Source: Gemmatimonadota bacterium (GTDB lineage Bacteria > Gemmatimonadota > Gemmatimonadetes > Gemmatimonadales > Gemmatimonadaceae). From it: a stretch of DNA of 64,000 nucleotides. Under the pieces are notes generated by a model that was not told the origin of the DNA, did no database searches, and was given only the letters and a program-made list of their open reading frames with translations. The position numbers were made by a program, and so were the translations under genes. Position 1 is the first letter of the stretch; every line of letters begins with the position of its first letter. The stretch spans positions 144,750 to 208,749 of the forward strand of contig JADJNZ010000002.1 in assembly GCA_016714015.1 (NCBI GenBank). The letters are read 5' to 3'. Of this stretch, positions 17,355 through 26,006 are shown one piece after another.

Positions 17355-19262
17355 ATGTCGCTCGTCTCGATCCGCCGTGCCGCGCAGGCCGTCCTGCTCT
17401 CGCTCTCGCTCGGTGCCGCGGCGCTGATGCCCTTCCGTCTCGACGCGCAATCGACGGCCCCGAACAGACCGGCGCGCGCCGCCGCGCCCGACCATCGCGT
17501 CTGGCCCGACGAGGGGCCGCGCAAGTGGGCGCCGCGCCCGACCGAGACGCGCATCACCGCGAACGACCTGCGGACGCGGCTCTACCAGATCGCCGACGAC
17601 TCGATGCGCGGGCGACGCATGGGAGAGCCGGGGAACACCAAGACCACGGAGTACATCGCGCGCGAGTTCGCGCGGCTCGGCCTCAAGCCGGCCGGCGATG
17701 ACGGCACCTGGTTCCAGGTGATGCCATATGGCCCGCTCGGCTTCGACCGCGCGTCGATGGGCCTCCGCATCGGCGGGGCCTCGGCGAGCGTGGGCACCGA
17801 GTTCGTGCCCACCGCGCCGACGCTCGCGAACGGCTACGCCGCGCGCGCCGCGGTGCGCGGAACGGCGGCGGTCTTCGCGGGCCGCTGGAACGACACGACC
17901 GTCACGCTCGACCCGGCCGTCTTCCGCGGGAAGATCGCCGTCTTCGTGAGCGACGCCGCCGCGGGCGGCACGGCGGCGAATCGCGCGCCGACGACCTTCG
18001 TCAGCTGCGCGGACCTGCCCGACCGGTTCGGCGCGGCCGCGGTGATCGCCCTCGAGACGGCCACGCGCAACGCGCCTCGTCCTGCCGGCCCCGTCCTGGC
18101 GCGCCAGGCCCCGGCACAGGACCGCCGCGCCATCGCGGCCGGCGCCGCCGGCGTGCTCGTGATCGGGCTGGACGCGATGAACGAGACGGCGCGCGCGGCC
18201 GCGCTCGCGCCGCGCCCCACCATGAAGCCGTCGGCGATCCCCGGCACCTCCTCGAACGTGGCCGGCGCGACGATCTCGCGCGCGGTGGCCGAGCGGATCT
18301 TCGGGCGCGGCGTCGAGGGCCTCGCGGTGGGCACCACGGGCGCCGCCATCGACCTCGACTACACCTACGACTGGAGTCCCTCCACCTCCCCCGCGCGGAA
18401 CGTCGTGGCGGTCCTGCCGGGCTCCGACCCGCGGCTCGCCAGCGAGTACGTCCTCGTCGGCGCGCACAGCGACCACGTCGGCACGACCGGCCAGCCGGTG
18501 GACCACGACTCGCTTCGCGCGGTGAACACGGTCACGCGCCGGCAGGGGGCGAACGATCCGGCCTGCCAGCCCACGCCGGACCAGCAGCGTCGCATCGACT
18601 CGCTCATCGCGCGCGCACGGCGGATCCGCCCCGCGCGGATGGACTCGGTCTTCAACGGCGCCGATGACGATGGATCGGGCACGGTGGTGCTCCTCGAGAT
18701 CGCCGAGCGGTTCGCGGCGGAGAAGCCGGCGCGCTCCATCATCTTCGTCTCGCACCAGGGCGAGGAGCAGGGCCTGCTCGGGTCGCGGTGGTTCGTCGAC
18801 CATCCCACCGTCCCGCTCGACCAGATCGTCGCGGCGCACAACATGGACATGCTCGGCAAGGGCCGCGCCGACCAGGTGAAGTTCGGCGGCCCCAACTCGG
18901 TGCAGATGCTCGGCGCGCGCCGGCTCTCGCGCGAGTTCGGTGACATCATCGACTCCGTGAACGCCAACAGCCCCACGCCGATGGCGATCGACAAGAGCTG
19001 GGACGTGACGGCGAACCCGCTCAACCGCTTCTGCCGCTCCGACCAGGTGAGCTACGTGAGCAAGAACATCCCGGTGACCTACTTCTCGCTGGGGTACGCG
19101 CAGGACTACCACCAGTTGACCGACGAGCCGCAGTACATCGAGTACGAGCATTCGGCGCGGCTCGCGCAGTTCATCCACGACGTGATGAGCGCGATCGCGG
19201 CGCGACCGACACGCCCCGCGATCGCCGGACCGGACCCGTCGTACCCCAGCTGCGGTCGCTGA
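17355..19262 (+). CDS. Secreted M28-family zinc metallopeptidase
   Basis: 635-aa exopeptidase of the aminopeptidase Y/glutamate carboxypeptidase type. Signal peptide about residues 1-32. Between the N-terminal part and the catalytic core sits an insertion that looks like a PA (protease-associated) domain (~135-320). Zinc ligands and catalytic residues appear in order: AHSDHVG (His371), GADDDGSGT (~435), SHQGEEQGLLGS with the catalytic Glu pair (~467), HNMDMLGKG, and YHQLTDEP near the C-terminus. Predicted periplasmic or extracellular, for peptide scavenging. A single gene with its own ribosome-binding site (GGGAGGG upstream). Confidence 0.92.
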   Translation: MSLVSIRRAAQAVLLSLSLGAAALMPFRLDAQSTAPNRPARAAAPDHRVWPDEGPRKWAPRPTETRITANDLRTRLYQIADDSMRGRRMGEPGNTKTTEYIAREFARLGLKPAGDDGTWFQVMPYGPLGFDRASMGLRIGGASASVGTEFVPTAPTLANGYAARAAVRGTAAVFAGRWNDTTVTLDPAVFRGKIAVFVSDAAAGGTAANRAPTTFVSCADLPDRFGAAAVIALETATRNAPRPAGPVLARQAPAQDRRAIAAGAAGVLVIGLDAMNETARAAALAPRPTMKPSAIPGTSSNVAGATISRAVAERIFGRGVEGLAVGTTGAAIDLDYTYDWSPSTSPARNVVAVLPGSDPRLASEYVLVGAHSDHVGTTGQPVDHDSLRAVNTVTRRQGANDPACQPTPDQQRRIDSLIARARRIRPARMDSVFNGADDDGSGTVVLLEIAERFAAEKPARSIIFVSHQGEEQGLLGSRWFVDHPTVPLDQIVAAHNMDMLGKGRADQVKFGGPNSVQMLGARRLSREFGDIIDSVNANSPTPMAIDKSWDVTANPLNRFCRSDQVSYVSKNIPVTYFSLGYAQDYHQLTDEPQYIEYEHSARLAQFIHDVMSAIAARPTRPAIAGPDPSYPSCGR

Positions 19263-19290
19263 CCCCAGTCTCCCACGCCCCGGAGTCCTC

Positions 19291-19863
19291 ATGCAGAGCA
19301 AGGCTACGACGGTCGCGCAGTACCTGAAGGAACTGCCCGCCGACCGTCGCGCGGCGATCGAGGCGGTCCGGAAGGTGATCCTCGCGAACGTCGACGGGCA
19401 GATCGAGGAGGGGATGCAGTACGGCATGATCGGCTACTACGTGCCGCATCACATCTTCCCGAACGGCTACCACTGCGACCCGTCGCAGCCGCTGCCCTAC
19501 ATGGGGCTCGCGTCGCAGAAGCAGAACATGGCCGTGTACATGATGTTCGCGTACCTGGACCCGGTGAACGGTGAGCAGTGGATCCGCGCCGAGTATGCGC
19601 GGCGTGGCCGGAAGATCGACATGGGGAAGAGCTGCCTGCGATTCAAGTCGCTCGCGGACCTGGACCTGGAGGTCCTCGCGGCGGCGATCAAGCGCGCCCC
19701 GACCGCGCGCTACGTCGACATGTACTTCACGGCCGCAGGGCCTGGCGCGTGGAAGTCGAAGGGGACTGCCGCGGCGAAGAAGGTCGCGGCGAAGTCACCG
19801 CCGATGAAGAAGGCGACCGTGAAGAAGGCTACCGCGAAGAAGGTCGCCGCAAAGAAGAAGTAG
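19291..19863 (+). CDS. DUF1801 protein with histone-H1-like basic tail
   Basis: 190 aa. Residues 1-145 form a DUF1801-type domain (QYLKELPADRRAAIEAVRKVIL; EEGMQYGMIGYYVP; LASQKQNMAVYMM; MGKSCLRFKSLADLDLE). The last ~45 residues are a run of Lys-Ala-Thr repeats (KKATVKKATAKKVAAKKK) like bacterial histone H1-like tails, so the protein may bind nucleic acid. The function of the DUF1801 domain is not established. Start ATG at 19291, 28 nt after the M28 gene. Confidence 0.88.
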   Translation: MQSKATTVAQYLKELPADRRAAIEAVRKVILANVDGQIEEGMQYGMIGYYVPHHIFPNGYHCDPSQPLPYMGLASQKQNMAVYMMFAYLDPVNGEQWIRAEYARRGRKIDMGKSCLRFKSLADLDLEVLAAAIKRAPTARYVDMYFTAAGPGAWKSKGTAAAKKVAAKSPPMKKATVKKATAKKVAAKKK

Positions 19864-19874
19864 CCGCGCGCGCC

Positions 19875-20330
19875 TCAGCGGACCCCGATCGGGTTGTACA
19901 CGGCGGGGACGTCACGATAGATCGCGGCGCGCGCGATCATCCATTGCCGTCCCGGGCTCGACAGCCGACCCGCGAGGTGCGGCTGGGCGAGGCAGTCCGC
20001 GAGGACCTGGTCGCGGCACACGACCGACACCTCGAGCGAGTCCCCGATCGCGCGCCACGTGAGCGCCGACCGGCCTCCACGCAGGGCTCGGGTGTTCCCC
20101 TCCATGTACCGCACGTCTCGGACGCCGGTCCCGTCCTCGCGCAGACGGATGGTGTCACCGAGGATGGTGACGCCGGCACCCTCGAACGGCACGGCGGGCA
20201 GCGTCGCGGCCGAGAGCGTGACCAGCGCGTACTCGGCGACGACCGGACTCGCGGCGGTCGCCCCATCGCAGGCGGAGCCGGTCGCGCAGACGCCGAGGAG
20301 CGCGAGCGTCGGGAGGAGGCGAGGGGACAT
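19875..20330 (-). CDS. Secreted hypothetical protein
   Basis: 151 aa, with a signal peptide ending near CATGSAC. The cysteine could be lipidated, but the lipobox is weak because Gly stands where a hydrophobic residue is expected. The mature part is beta-rich: TIRLREDGTGVRDVRYMEG, then LTWRAIGDSLEVSVVC, a layout common in small lipocalin-like stress proteins of this phylum. A 24-nt longer start at 20354 is possible. No family assigned. Divergent from the S9 peptidase gene. Confidence 0.7.
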   Translation of the reverse strand: MSPRLLPTLALLGVCATGSACDGATAASPVVAEYALVTLSAATLPAVPFEGAGVTILGDTIRLREDGTGVRDVRYMEGNTRALRGGRSALTWRAIGDSLEVSVVCRDQVLADCLAQPHLAGRLSSPGRQWMIARAAIYRDVPAVYNPIGVR

Positions 20331-20424
20331 GAATGACCGGAAGGGTGCCGACACTGGTCGGTGCGTCAGCGTTCCCCCACCTTACCCCGTACACCGCGTG
20401 GCCGTCACCTCCACGGGATCCTCC

Positions 20425-23073
20425 ATGAAGCCGTCGTTCCGCCTCACGCTCGCAACGCTTGCCTGCGCCGCGTTCCCCATCGCCTCACGTGCCCAACAGG
20501 CCGCCGCACCCGCGCCCGCCGCCTGGGACCCGCAGGCGATCCTCAAGACCGAGTCGTACGTCCGCCCGCCCGCGGCCATCGAACGGATCGTGCTCGCGCC
20601 GCGCACGGACATCTCGTTCGACGCGCCGAGTCCTGACCGGCGATGGTTCCTGCGGACGACCGGCCAGGATCGCGGGACCGTCGCGAAATACGGCGCGCCG
20701 CACATCTATCTCGGCGGACTCGCGCTCGACACGCGCGCCAACCGCTCGCGGTCGCTCACGGTGAGCACCCGCACCGGACTCGTGCTCGTCGATCCGCGCT
20801 CCGGCGAGAACCGCACCATCCAGGTGCCCGCCGGTGCCACCGTCTCGGCGGAGACCTGGTCGCCGACCGGGACGCAGGTGGCGTTCATCGCGAACTTCGA
20901 GACGGCGTCCCACGCGTTCGTCGCCGATGTCGCCACCGGGCGCGCGACGCAGGTCACGCGCACGCCGCTGCTCGCGACGCTCGTGACCGACCTCCGCTTC
21001 ACTGCAGATGGCAAGCAGTTGCTCGTCGTGCTCATCCCCGAGGCGCGCGCCCCGGAGCCGACGCACGGCCCCGGTGGGGTCGAGGACGGTCCCGCCGTGC
21101 GCCTGTCGCAGTCGCGCGCCGTTCCGCAGCCGGTCCACTGGAGCCTGCTCCAGGACGTGCATGACCAGGCGCTCGTGAAGTGGCACACCACCGGCCAGCT
21201 CGCGATGATCGACATCGCCAAGCGCACGGTGCGCAAGATCGGCGCGCCGGCGATGATCCGCGACGTGGACGCCTCGAGCGATGCGACGCACTTCCGCGTG
21301 ACGCGCATGACGGAGCCGTTCTCGTATCTCGTCCCCGTGAGCGCGTTCGGCGGCGTGCAGGAGCTGTGGGACGCATCGGGCAACGTGGTCGCGACGCTGC
21401 AGCGCACGCCGTTGCGCGAGGAAGGCCGAGGCGGACCGGGTGGCGCGGGCGGACCGGCCGCGGCCGACACGGGCAAGCGCAACATCCAGTGGAATCCCGT
21501 GGGCCCCGGACTCGTGTATCTGCAGTCGGTGTTCGCCACGGCCTCGGCGACCCCGTCGGCCGGCGAAGGGCGCCCCGCCCGGGGCGCCGGACGCGCGCTG
21601 GCGACGAGCGTGCGCTACATGCAGTGGCTGCCGCCTTACGGACCGAACGACACGAAGGTGATCCATGAGGGCGGCCCCCAGTTCACCAATCTCGTGTACA
21701 GCGCCGACGCGACGTGGATGTTCGTCACCGACAGCGGGATGGTCTCGGCGATCCGCGTGGCCGACCGGTCGCGCAAGCACCCGCTCGGGCGCGGGGTCAC
21801 GTTGCCCGGCGCGGGTGGCGGGTTCGGCGGCTTCGGCGGTGGTGGCTTCGGCGGCGGAGCGGGTGGCGGCGCGGCAGCGGATACGGTGGGGACCGGCGGC
21901 GCACTCGCGACCAAGCGCGGACCGAACGGGCAGACCTTCGTGATCGTGTCGGGCGATGGCCAGCAGGTGTTCGTGAGCGGCCAGCGCACCTACGGCGCGC
22001 AGTGGGCGACGCGCGCACCGCGGCCGTGGGTGGACCGGATCGAGATCGCCACGGCCACGCGCACCCGCGTGATCGACGCCCCGGCCGATCTCTTCGAGCG
22101 CGTCGTCACGCCGCTCGATGATGATCACCGCGAGGTGATCGTCACGCGGCAGTCGGCCACGACCATCGAGGACGCGTGGCTGCGCGACACGCGCAGCGGC
22201 GCCGTGCGTCAGCTCACCCATGCGGTGGACGTCGCGCCGGAGGTGACGCAGGGGATGCGCAAGCGGATCCAGGTCACGCGCCCCCGCGACGGATACAAGC
22301 TCTGGGTGGACCTCGTCTTCCCCCGCGGCTGGACGAAGGAGAGCGGCACGCCCGGCGTCATCTGGTTCTATCCGCGCGAGTACGCGACGGAGCAGGCGTA
22401 CCAGCGCTCGCGCTGGACGACGAACGTCAACCTCTACCCCGCCGTCCCCGCGGCGCGCCCCGCGACGGCGACGGAGCTCTGGGTGGCCGGCGGCTATGTC
22501 TTCATCGAGCCCGACATCCCGATCTTCGGCGACTCGGGCCGCATGAACGACAACTACACGCGCGACCTGAAGGAGAACCTCGACGCCGTGCTCGACGCGA
22601 TCGTCGACTCGGGCTTCGTGCGCCGCGACCGGATGGGCATCGGCGGCCACAGCTACGGCGCGTTCAGCACGGTGAACGCGATGACGCTCGTGCCCTACTT
22701 CAAGGCCGGCATCGCGGGCGACGGCATGTACAACCGCTCGCTCACGCCGTTCGGGTTCCAGAGCGAGCGCCGCAACTTCTACGAGGCACAGGATACCTAT
22801 CTCGACATGTCGCCGTTCTTCCGCGCGGACAAGATCAGCGGGGCCTTGCTCCTCTATCACAACCTCGAGGACCAGAACACCGGCACGGCGCCCATCAGCT
22901 CGATCCGCATGTTCAACGCGTTGCAGGGCCTCGGCAAGGAGGCCGCGCTGTACCTCTATCCCTACGAGGACCACAGCGTGATGACCTACGAGAGCGACCT
23001 CGACCAGTGGGCGCGCTGGATCGCCTGGTTCGATGTGCACGTGAAGGGCGCCAAGGCGACGTTCACGCCATGA
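20425..23073 (+). CDS. Secreted S9-family prolyl oligopeptidase-like peptidase
   Basis: 882 aa. Signal peptide about residues 1-23. A beta-propeller-like N-terminal domain (to ~600) precedes the alpha/beta-hydrolase catalytic domain. The triad is visible: Ser743 in GGHSYGAFS, Asp816 in HNLEDQNTG and His850 in YEDHSVM. A Gly-rich low-complexity insert lies around residues 465-485. Expected to cleave oligopeptides in the periplasm or outside the cell. Its TGA overlaps the ATG of the propeller gene, so the two are coupled. Start ATG at 20425 chosen for the signal peptide. Confidence 0.92.
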   Translation: MKPSFRLTLATLACAAFPIASRAQQAAAPAPAAWDPQAILKTESYVRPPAAIERIVLAPRTDISFDAPSPDRRWFLRTTGQDRGTVAKYGAPHIYLGGLALDTRANRSRSLTVSTRTGLVLVDPRSGENRTIQVPAGATVSAETWSPTGTQVAFIANFETASHAFVADVATGRATQVTRTPLLATLVTDLRFTADGKQLLVVLIPEARAPEPTHGPGGVEDGPAVRLSQSRAVPQPVHWSLLQDVHDQALVKWHTTGQLAMIDIAKRTVRKIGAPAMIRDVDASSDATHFRVTRMTEPFSYLVPVSAFGGVQELWDASGNVVATLQRTPLREEGRGGPGGAGGPAAADTGKRNIQWNPVGPGLVYLQSVFATASATPSAGEGRPARGAGRALATSVRYMQWLPPYGPNDTKVIHEGGPQFTNLVYSADATWMFVTDSGMVSAIRVADRSRKHPLGRGVTLPGAGGGFGGFGGGGFGGGAGGGAAADTVGTGGALATKRGPNGQTFVIVSGDGQQVFVSGQRTYGAQWATRAPRPWVDRIEIATATRTRVIDAPADLFERVVTPLDDDHREVIVTRQSATTIEDAWLRDTRSGAVRQLTHAVDVAPEVTQGMRKRIQVTRPRDGYKLWVDLVFPRGWTKESGTPGVIWFYPREYATEQAYQRSRWTTNVNLYPAVPAARPATATELWVAGGYVFIEPDIPIFGDSGRMNDNYTRDLKENLDAVLDAIVDSGFVRRDRMGIGGHSYGAFSTVNAMTLVPYFKAGIAGDGMYNRSLTPFGFQSERRNFYEAQDTYLDMSPFFRADKISGALLLYHNLEDQNTGTAPISSIRMFNALQGLGKEAALYLYPYEDHSVMTYESDLDQWARWIAWFDVHVKGAKATFTP

Positions 23074-24101
23074 ACACCGACCTCCGCTCCTTCATCCGGC
23101 GCGGGTGGGTCGGCTTCGCCTGCGTCGGCGTCGTGATGTCCGCGCCCGCCGCTCAGGCGCAGGCCACCGGCTTCACCGGCACCGTGATCGTCACCAACAA
23201 GGCACCGAGCACCGCGACGATCGTCGATGCGGCGAGCGGCACCGTGCTCGCCACGCTTCCCACCGGGAACGGCCCGCACGAGATCGTCGCCTCGCGCGAC
23301 GGCCGCACCGCCGTCGTGACCGACTACGGCACCGGCCCCGCACCGGGCAGCACGCTCACGGTGATCGACATCGCCGCCCTCCGCGTCCGCCGCACGATCC
23401 CGCTCGGCGAGTATCAGCGGCCGCACGGGCTCGTGATGCTCCCCGGCGACACCATCGTGGCCGTCACCTCCGAGACCAACCGCGCGGTGATCCTCGTCGA
23501 CCTCCGCAGCGGCGCGATCGTGCGCGCCGTGCCCACCGGGCAGTCGGGCTCGCACATGGTCGGCGTCGCCGCCGACGGCGTGCGTGCCTGGACCGGTGAC
23601 ATCGGCAGCAACACCGTCACCGAGCTCGACCTCGCGACGGGTCGCATGCTGCGCCACATCGCGGTGCCTGCGCAGCCCGAGGCGATCAACGTCGCTCCCG
23701 ACGGCAGCGAGGCCTGGGTCGGCAGCAACGCGACCGGCGTCGTCAGCGTCGTCGACGCGCGCACCGGCACGGTCAGCACCGCCGCCGACGGGTTCGGCTG
23801 GCCGTACCGTGTGCTCTTCACGCCGGACGCGAAGCTCGTCCTGCTCCCCGACTATCGCGGCGAGGCGCTGCGCTTCGTGGAGCGCGCGTCGCGCCGTGAA
23901 CTCGGTCGCCTCGCCTTCCCCGGCGCCGGACCGCAGGGCATCACGCTCACGCCCGACGCGCGCTTCGCGCTGCTCTCGCTCAGTGCGACCGGCCGAGTGG
24001 CCATCATCGACGTCGCGTCGCGCAGGGTCATCGGCGAGCTCGGTGTCGGCGAGACGCCGGATGGGGTCGCATACTCGCCGCTGGTCGTCACGCGTCGGTG
24101 A
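23070..24101 (+). CDS. Secreted YncE-like beta-propeller protein
   Basis: 343 aa, signal peptide to about residue 34 (APAAQAQA). The remainder is a seven-bladed YVTN/YncE-type propeller: repeated units such as VIDIAALRVRRTIPLG, VDLRSGAIVRAVPTG, LDLATGRMLRHIAVP and IDVASRRVIGELGVG, about 42 residues apart. Binding partner unknown. Overlaps the S9 peptidase by 4 nt (ATGA), suggesting a joint periplasmic function. Confidence 0.9.
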   Translation: MNTDLRSFIRRGWVGFACVGVVMSAPAAQAQATGFTGTVIVTNKAPSTATIVDAASGTVLATLPTGNGPHEIVASRDGRTAVVTDYGTGPAPGSTLTVIDIAALRVRRTIPLGEYQRPHGLVMLPGDTIVAVTSETNRAVILVDLRSGAIVRAVPTGQSGSHMVGVAADGVRAWTGDIGSNTVTELDLATGRMLRHIAVPAQPEAINVAPDGSEAWVGSNATGVVSVVDARTGTVSTAADGFGWPYRVLFTPDAKLVLLPDYRGEALRFVERASRRELGRLAFPGAGPQGITLTPDARFALLSLSATGRVAIIDVASRRVIGELGVGETPDGVAYSPLVVTRR

Positions 24102-24125
24102 GCACGAGGGCGCGCTGACGCCCAC

Positions 24126-24154
24126 TTGACAGTTCGGAAGCGCCCGCCTATCGT
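24126..24154 (+). promoter_or_regulatory. Strong sigma-70-like promoter upstream of rtcB
   Basis: A perfect TTGACA at 24126-24131 and TATCGT at 24149-24154, separated by 17 nt. This is the cleanest consensus promoter seen in the window. Transcription would begin near 24161. Confidence 0.7.
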
Positions 24155-24160
24155 TCGCGC

Positions 24161-24238
24161 CGTATCGGGAGTCGCGTCCCATCGTTCGAATCCTCCGGCC
24201 AGGTCGCCGGACGGTCGACGTGGACGCGACTCCTTTTT
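24161..24238 (+). ncRNA. Structured small RNA or attenuator with T-arm-like loop
   Basis: A perfect 12-bp stem (GGAGTCGCGTCC at 24168-24179 with GGACGCGACTCC at 24222-24233) is followed by five T residues. The 42-nt interior holds a second hairpin (TCCGGC/GCCGGA, 24194-24211) and the string GTTCGAATCC (24184-24193), identical to a tRNA T-loop core. With the promoter at 24126 this gives a ~75-nt RNA with its own terminator. It could be a stand-alone sRNA or an attenuator for rtcB. It is not a tRNA: the T stem and the anticodon and D arms do not form. Confidence 0.55.
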
Positions 24239-24750
24239 CGTTCCAGGCCTCGCCCGACCACAGCTCCCTCTCGTTCCCAGCATCGGTTCCGTCATGTCAC
24301 GCTCCGCCATTCGTCCCCAGATCCGCTTCGCACGCCTCGGCGACGCCGCCGGGCTTCGCGCGCGCACGTACGCGTGCGGCAGGAGCCGCACGTCCGTGGC
24401 GAAGCCGTTGACGAATGCGATGATCACCGATGACCAGCAGCACCGCGCAGGCGAGGGACGAAGGATGCGACGCGAGTAGCGTCCCTCCTCTCCCGACGGG
24501 GGAACCACGACCCCGCCTGCGCTCCCCGAGCCAGGCGGGGTCTTCGTCATCCTGGCACCGCGGGGTCCCATGAGACGGTATCACGAACGGAAGGCACGCG
24601 ACTCCCGACGTTCGGCGATACCCCCGCGAAGCAGGACTGCCCCCGGGGCGCACCGCGGTGCGCACTCGCCCCGCCCCGGGGGCGCGCAACACCGAATCGC
24701 CCCGCTCCAGCCCGCCGTACCTCACGCATCCCGAGCACACGGAAGTTCCC
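24239..24750 (+). other. Hairpin-rich rtcB leader region, no convincing gene
   Basis: This 512-nt stretch holds several stable inverted repeats. A two-tier stem has GGCTTCGC/GCGAAGCC (24352-24406) enclosing CGTGCGGC/GCCGCACG. Another pairs GAGGGACG with CGTCCCTC (24453-24487), and a terminator-like 11-bp stem pairs GACCCCGCCTG with CAGGCGGGGTC (24509-24542). A 61-codon frame at 24294-24479 crosses these stems but looks like no known protein. The region is probably a regulated untranslated leader. Confidence 0.5.
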
Positions 24751-25971
24751 ATGCAGATCTTCGGACAGCACGACGAGAAGACCCTCGTCCAGTTCGAGCA
24801 CGTCCGCGCCAACGCGGTCGACGCTGCCCTCATGGCCGACGGCCACGTCGGCTACGTCATGCCGATCGGCGGCGTCGCCGCGTACCGCGACCAGGTCTCG
24901 GTCGTCGGCGTCGGCTTCGACATCGCGTGCGGCAACGCCGCGATCCGCACGGACCTCACGCTCGCCGCGTTCGGCGACGACGCCGCGACGCAGCACGCGA
25001 CGCTCGCGACCCTCGCGGACGAGATCGCGGCGACGGTCAGCTTCGGCGTGGGACGGAAGAACCGCGCAGATGATGCCCCGACCGACCACGCCCTCTTCGC
25101 CGAGGAGACGTGGCTCGCCGTCCCCGACCGCTTCCGCACGGCGCTGCGCGAGAAGGCGCGCGCGCAGCTCGGCACGGTCGGCTCGGGCAACCACTACGTC
25201 GACGTCTTCGTCGACGAGGTGGGGGCGATCTGGGTGGGCGTGCATTTCGGTTCGCGCGGTCTCGGCCACACCATCGCCTCGGCGTTCCTCGCGCTGTCGC
25301 AGGGTGAGGCGTGGGACGCGCGCGTGAAGGAGCGTGAGGTGCTCCTCGACATCGGCGGCCCCCTCGGCGCGGACTACTGGCAGCTGATGTCGCTCGCCGG
25401 CCGGTACGCGTATGCCGGTCGTGAGTGGGTCGCGCGGAAGGTCGTGCGTCTGCTCGGTGGGATCGAGCAGGAGATGGTGCACAATCATCACAACTTCGCG
25501 TGGAAGGAATCGCACCACGGCGAGGAGCTCGTGGTCGTGCGGAAGGGCGCCACGCCGGCCTTCCCGGGGCAACTCGGCTTCATCGGCGGTTCGATGGGAG
25601 ACGACGCCGTGATCGTGCGTGGCGCCGTCGTGCCGGAGGCGGAGGACCCGCGGTCGGCGCTCCAGCGAGACGCGCTCTACTCCACGGTCCACGGTGCCGG
25701 TCGGGTGATGTCGCGGACCGCCGCCGCCGGCTCGCGGCGCAAGGGGAAGGGTGGATTCCGCGGCGCCATCTCGCAGGGCATGATGCAGGCCTGGGTACGC
25801 GAGCGGGGCGTGATCCTCCGGGGCGGTGGTGTGGACGAGAGTCCGCACGTCTACCGCCGCCTGCCTGACGTGCTGGTCGCGCAGGGAGGCACCATCGAGG
25901 TGTTGCACCGACTGCGTCCACTGGTCGTCGTGATGGCCGGCGCGAACGAGTTCGATCCGTACAAGGACTGA
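24751..25971 (+). CDS. rtcB: RNA-splicing ligase RtcB
   Basis: GTP- and Mn-dependent RNA ligase joining 2',3'-cyclic phosphate or 3'-phosphate ends to 5'-OH ends in RNA repair, 406 aa. Metal-site and guanylylation landmarks are present: GVGFDIACGN (Cys60), GSGNHYVD, HFGSRGLGH, VHNHHNFAWKE and HGAGRVMSR, where His314 is the expected GMP acceptor. It ends with DESPHVYRRL and a VVVMAG tail. Start ATG at 24751. No rtcA, rsr/Ro60 or archease gene is adjacent. It is preceded by a structured leader with its own promoter, which makes regulated expression likely. Confidence 0.95.
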   Translation: MQIFGQHDEKTLVQFEHVRANAVDAALMADGHVGYVMPIGGVAAYRDQVSVVGVGFDIACGNAAIRTDLTLAAFGDDAATQHATLATLADEIAATVSFGVGRKNRADDAPTDHALFAEETWLAVPDRFRTALREKARAQLGTVGSGNHYVDVFVDEVGAIWVGVHFGSRGLGHTIASAFLALSQGEAWDARVKEREVLLDIGGPLGADYWQLMSLAGRYAYAGREWVARKVVRLLGGIEQEMVHNHHNFAWKESHHGEELVVVRKGATPAFPGQLGFIGGSMGDDAVIVRGAVVPEAEDPRSALQRDALYSTVHGAGRVMSRTAAAGSRRKGKGGFRGAISQGMMQAWVRERGVILRGGGVDESPHVYRRLPDVLVAQGGTIEVLHRLRPLVVVMAGANEFDPYKD

Positions 25972-25996
25972 CGACCGGCCGCGGGCCGGCCGTCAG
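25968..25996. terminator. Bidirectional terminator after rtcB
   Basis: CTGACGACCGGCC pairs with GGCCGGCCGTCAG (13 bp, one mismatch, 3-nt loop), overlapping the rtcB stop and lying between convergent genes. Confidence 0.75.
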
Positions 25997-26006
25997 TCGT
26001 CGCGCA

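Noticed and set aside
24168..24233. A tRNA gene
   Set aside because: A T-loop string and a long closing stem exist, but a T stem, anticodon arm, D arm and CCA-side geometry cannot be formed.
24294..24479. 61-codon small gene upstream of rtcB
   Set aside because: It overlaps strong nested hairpins, resembles no family and has weak coding character.
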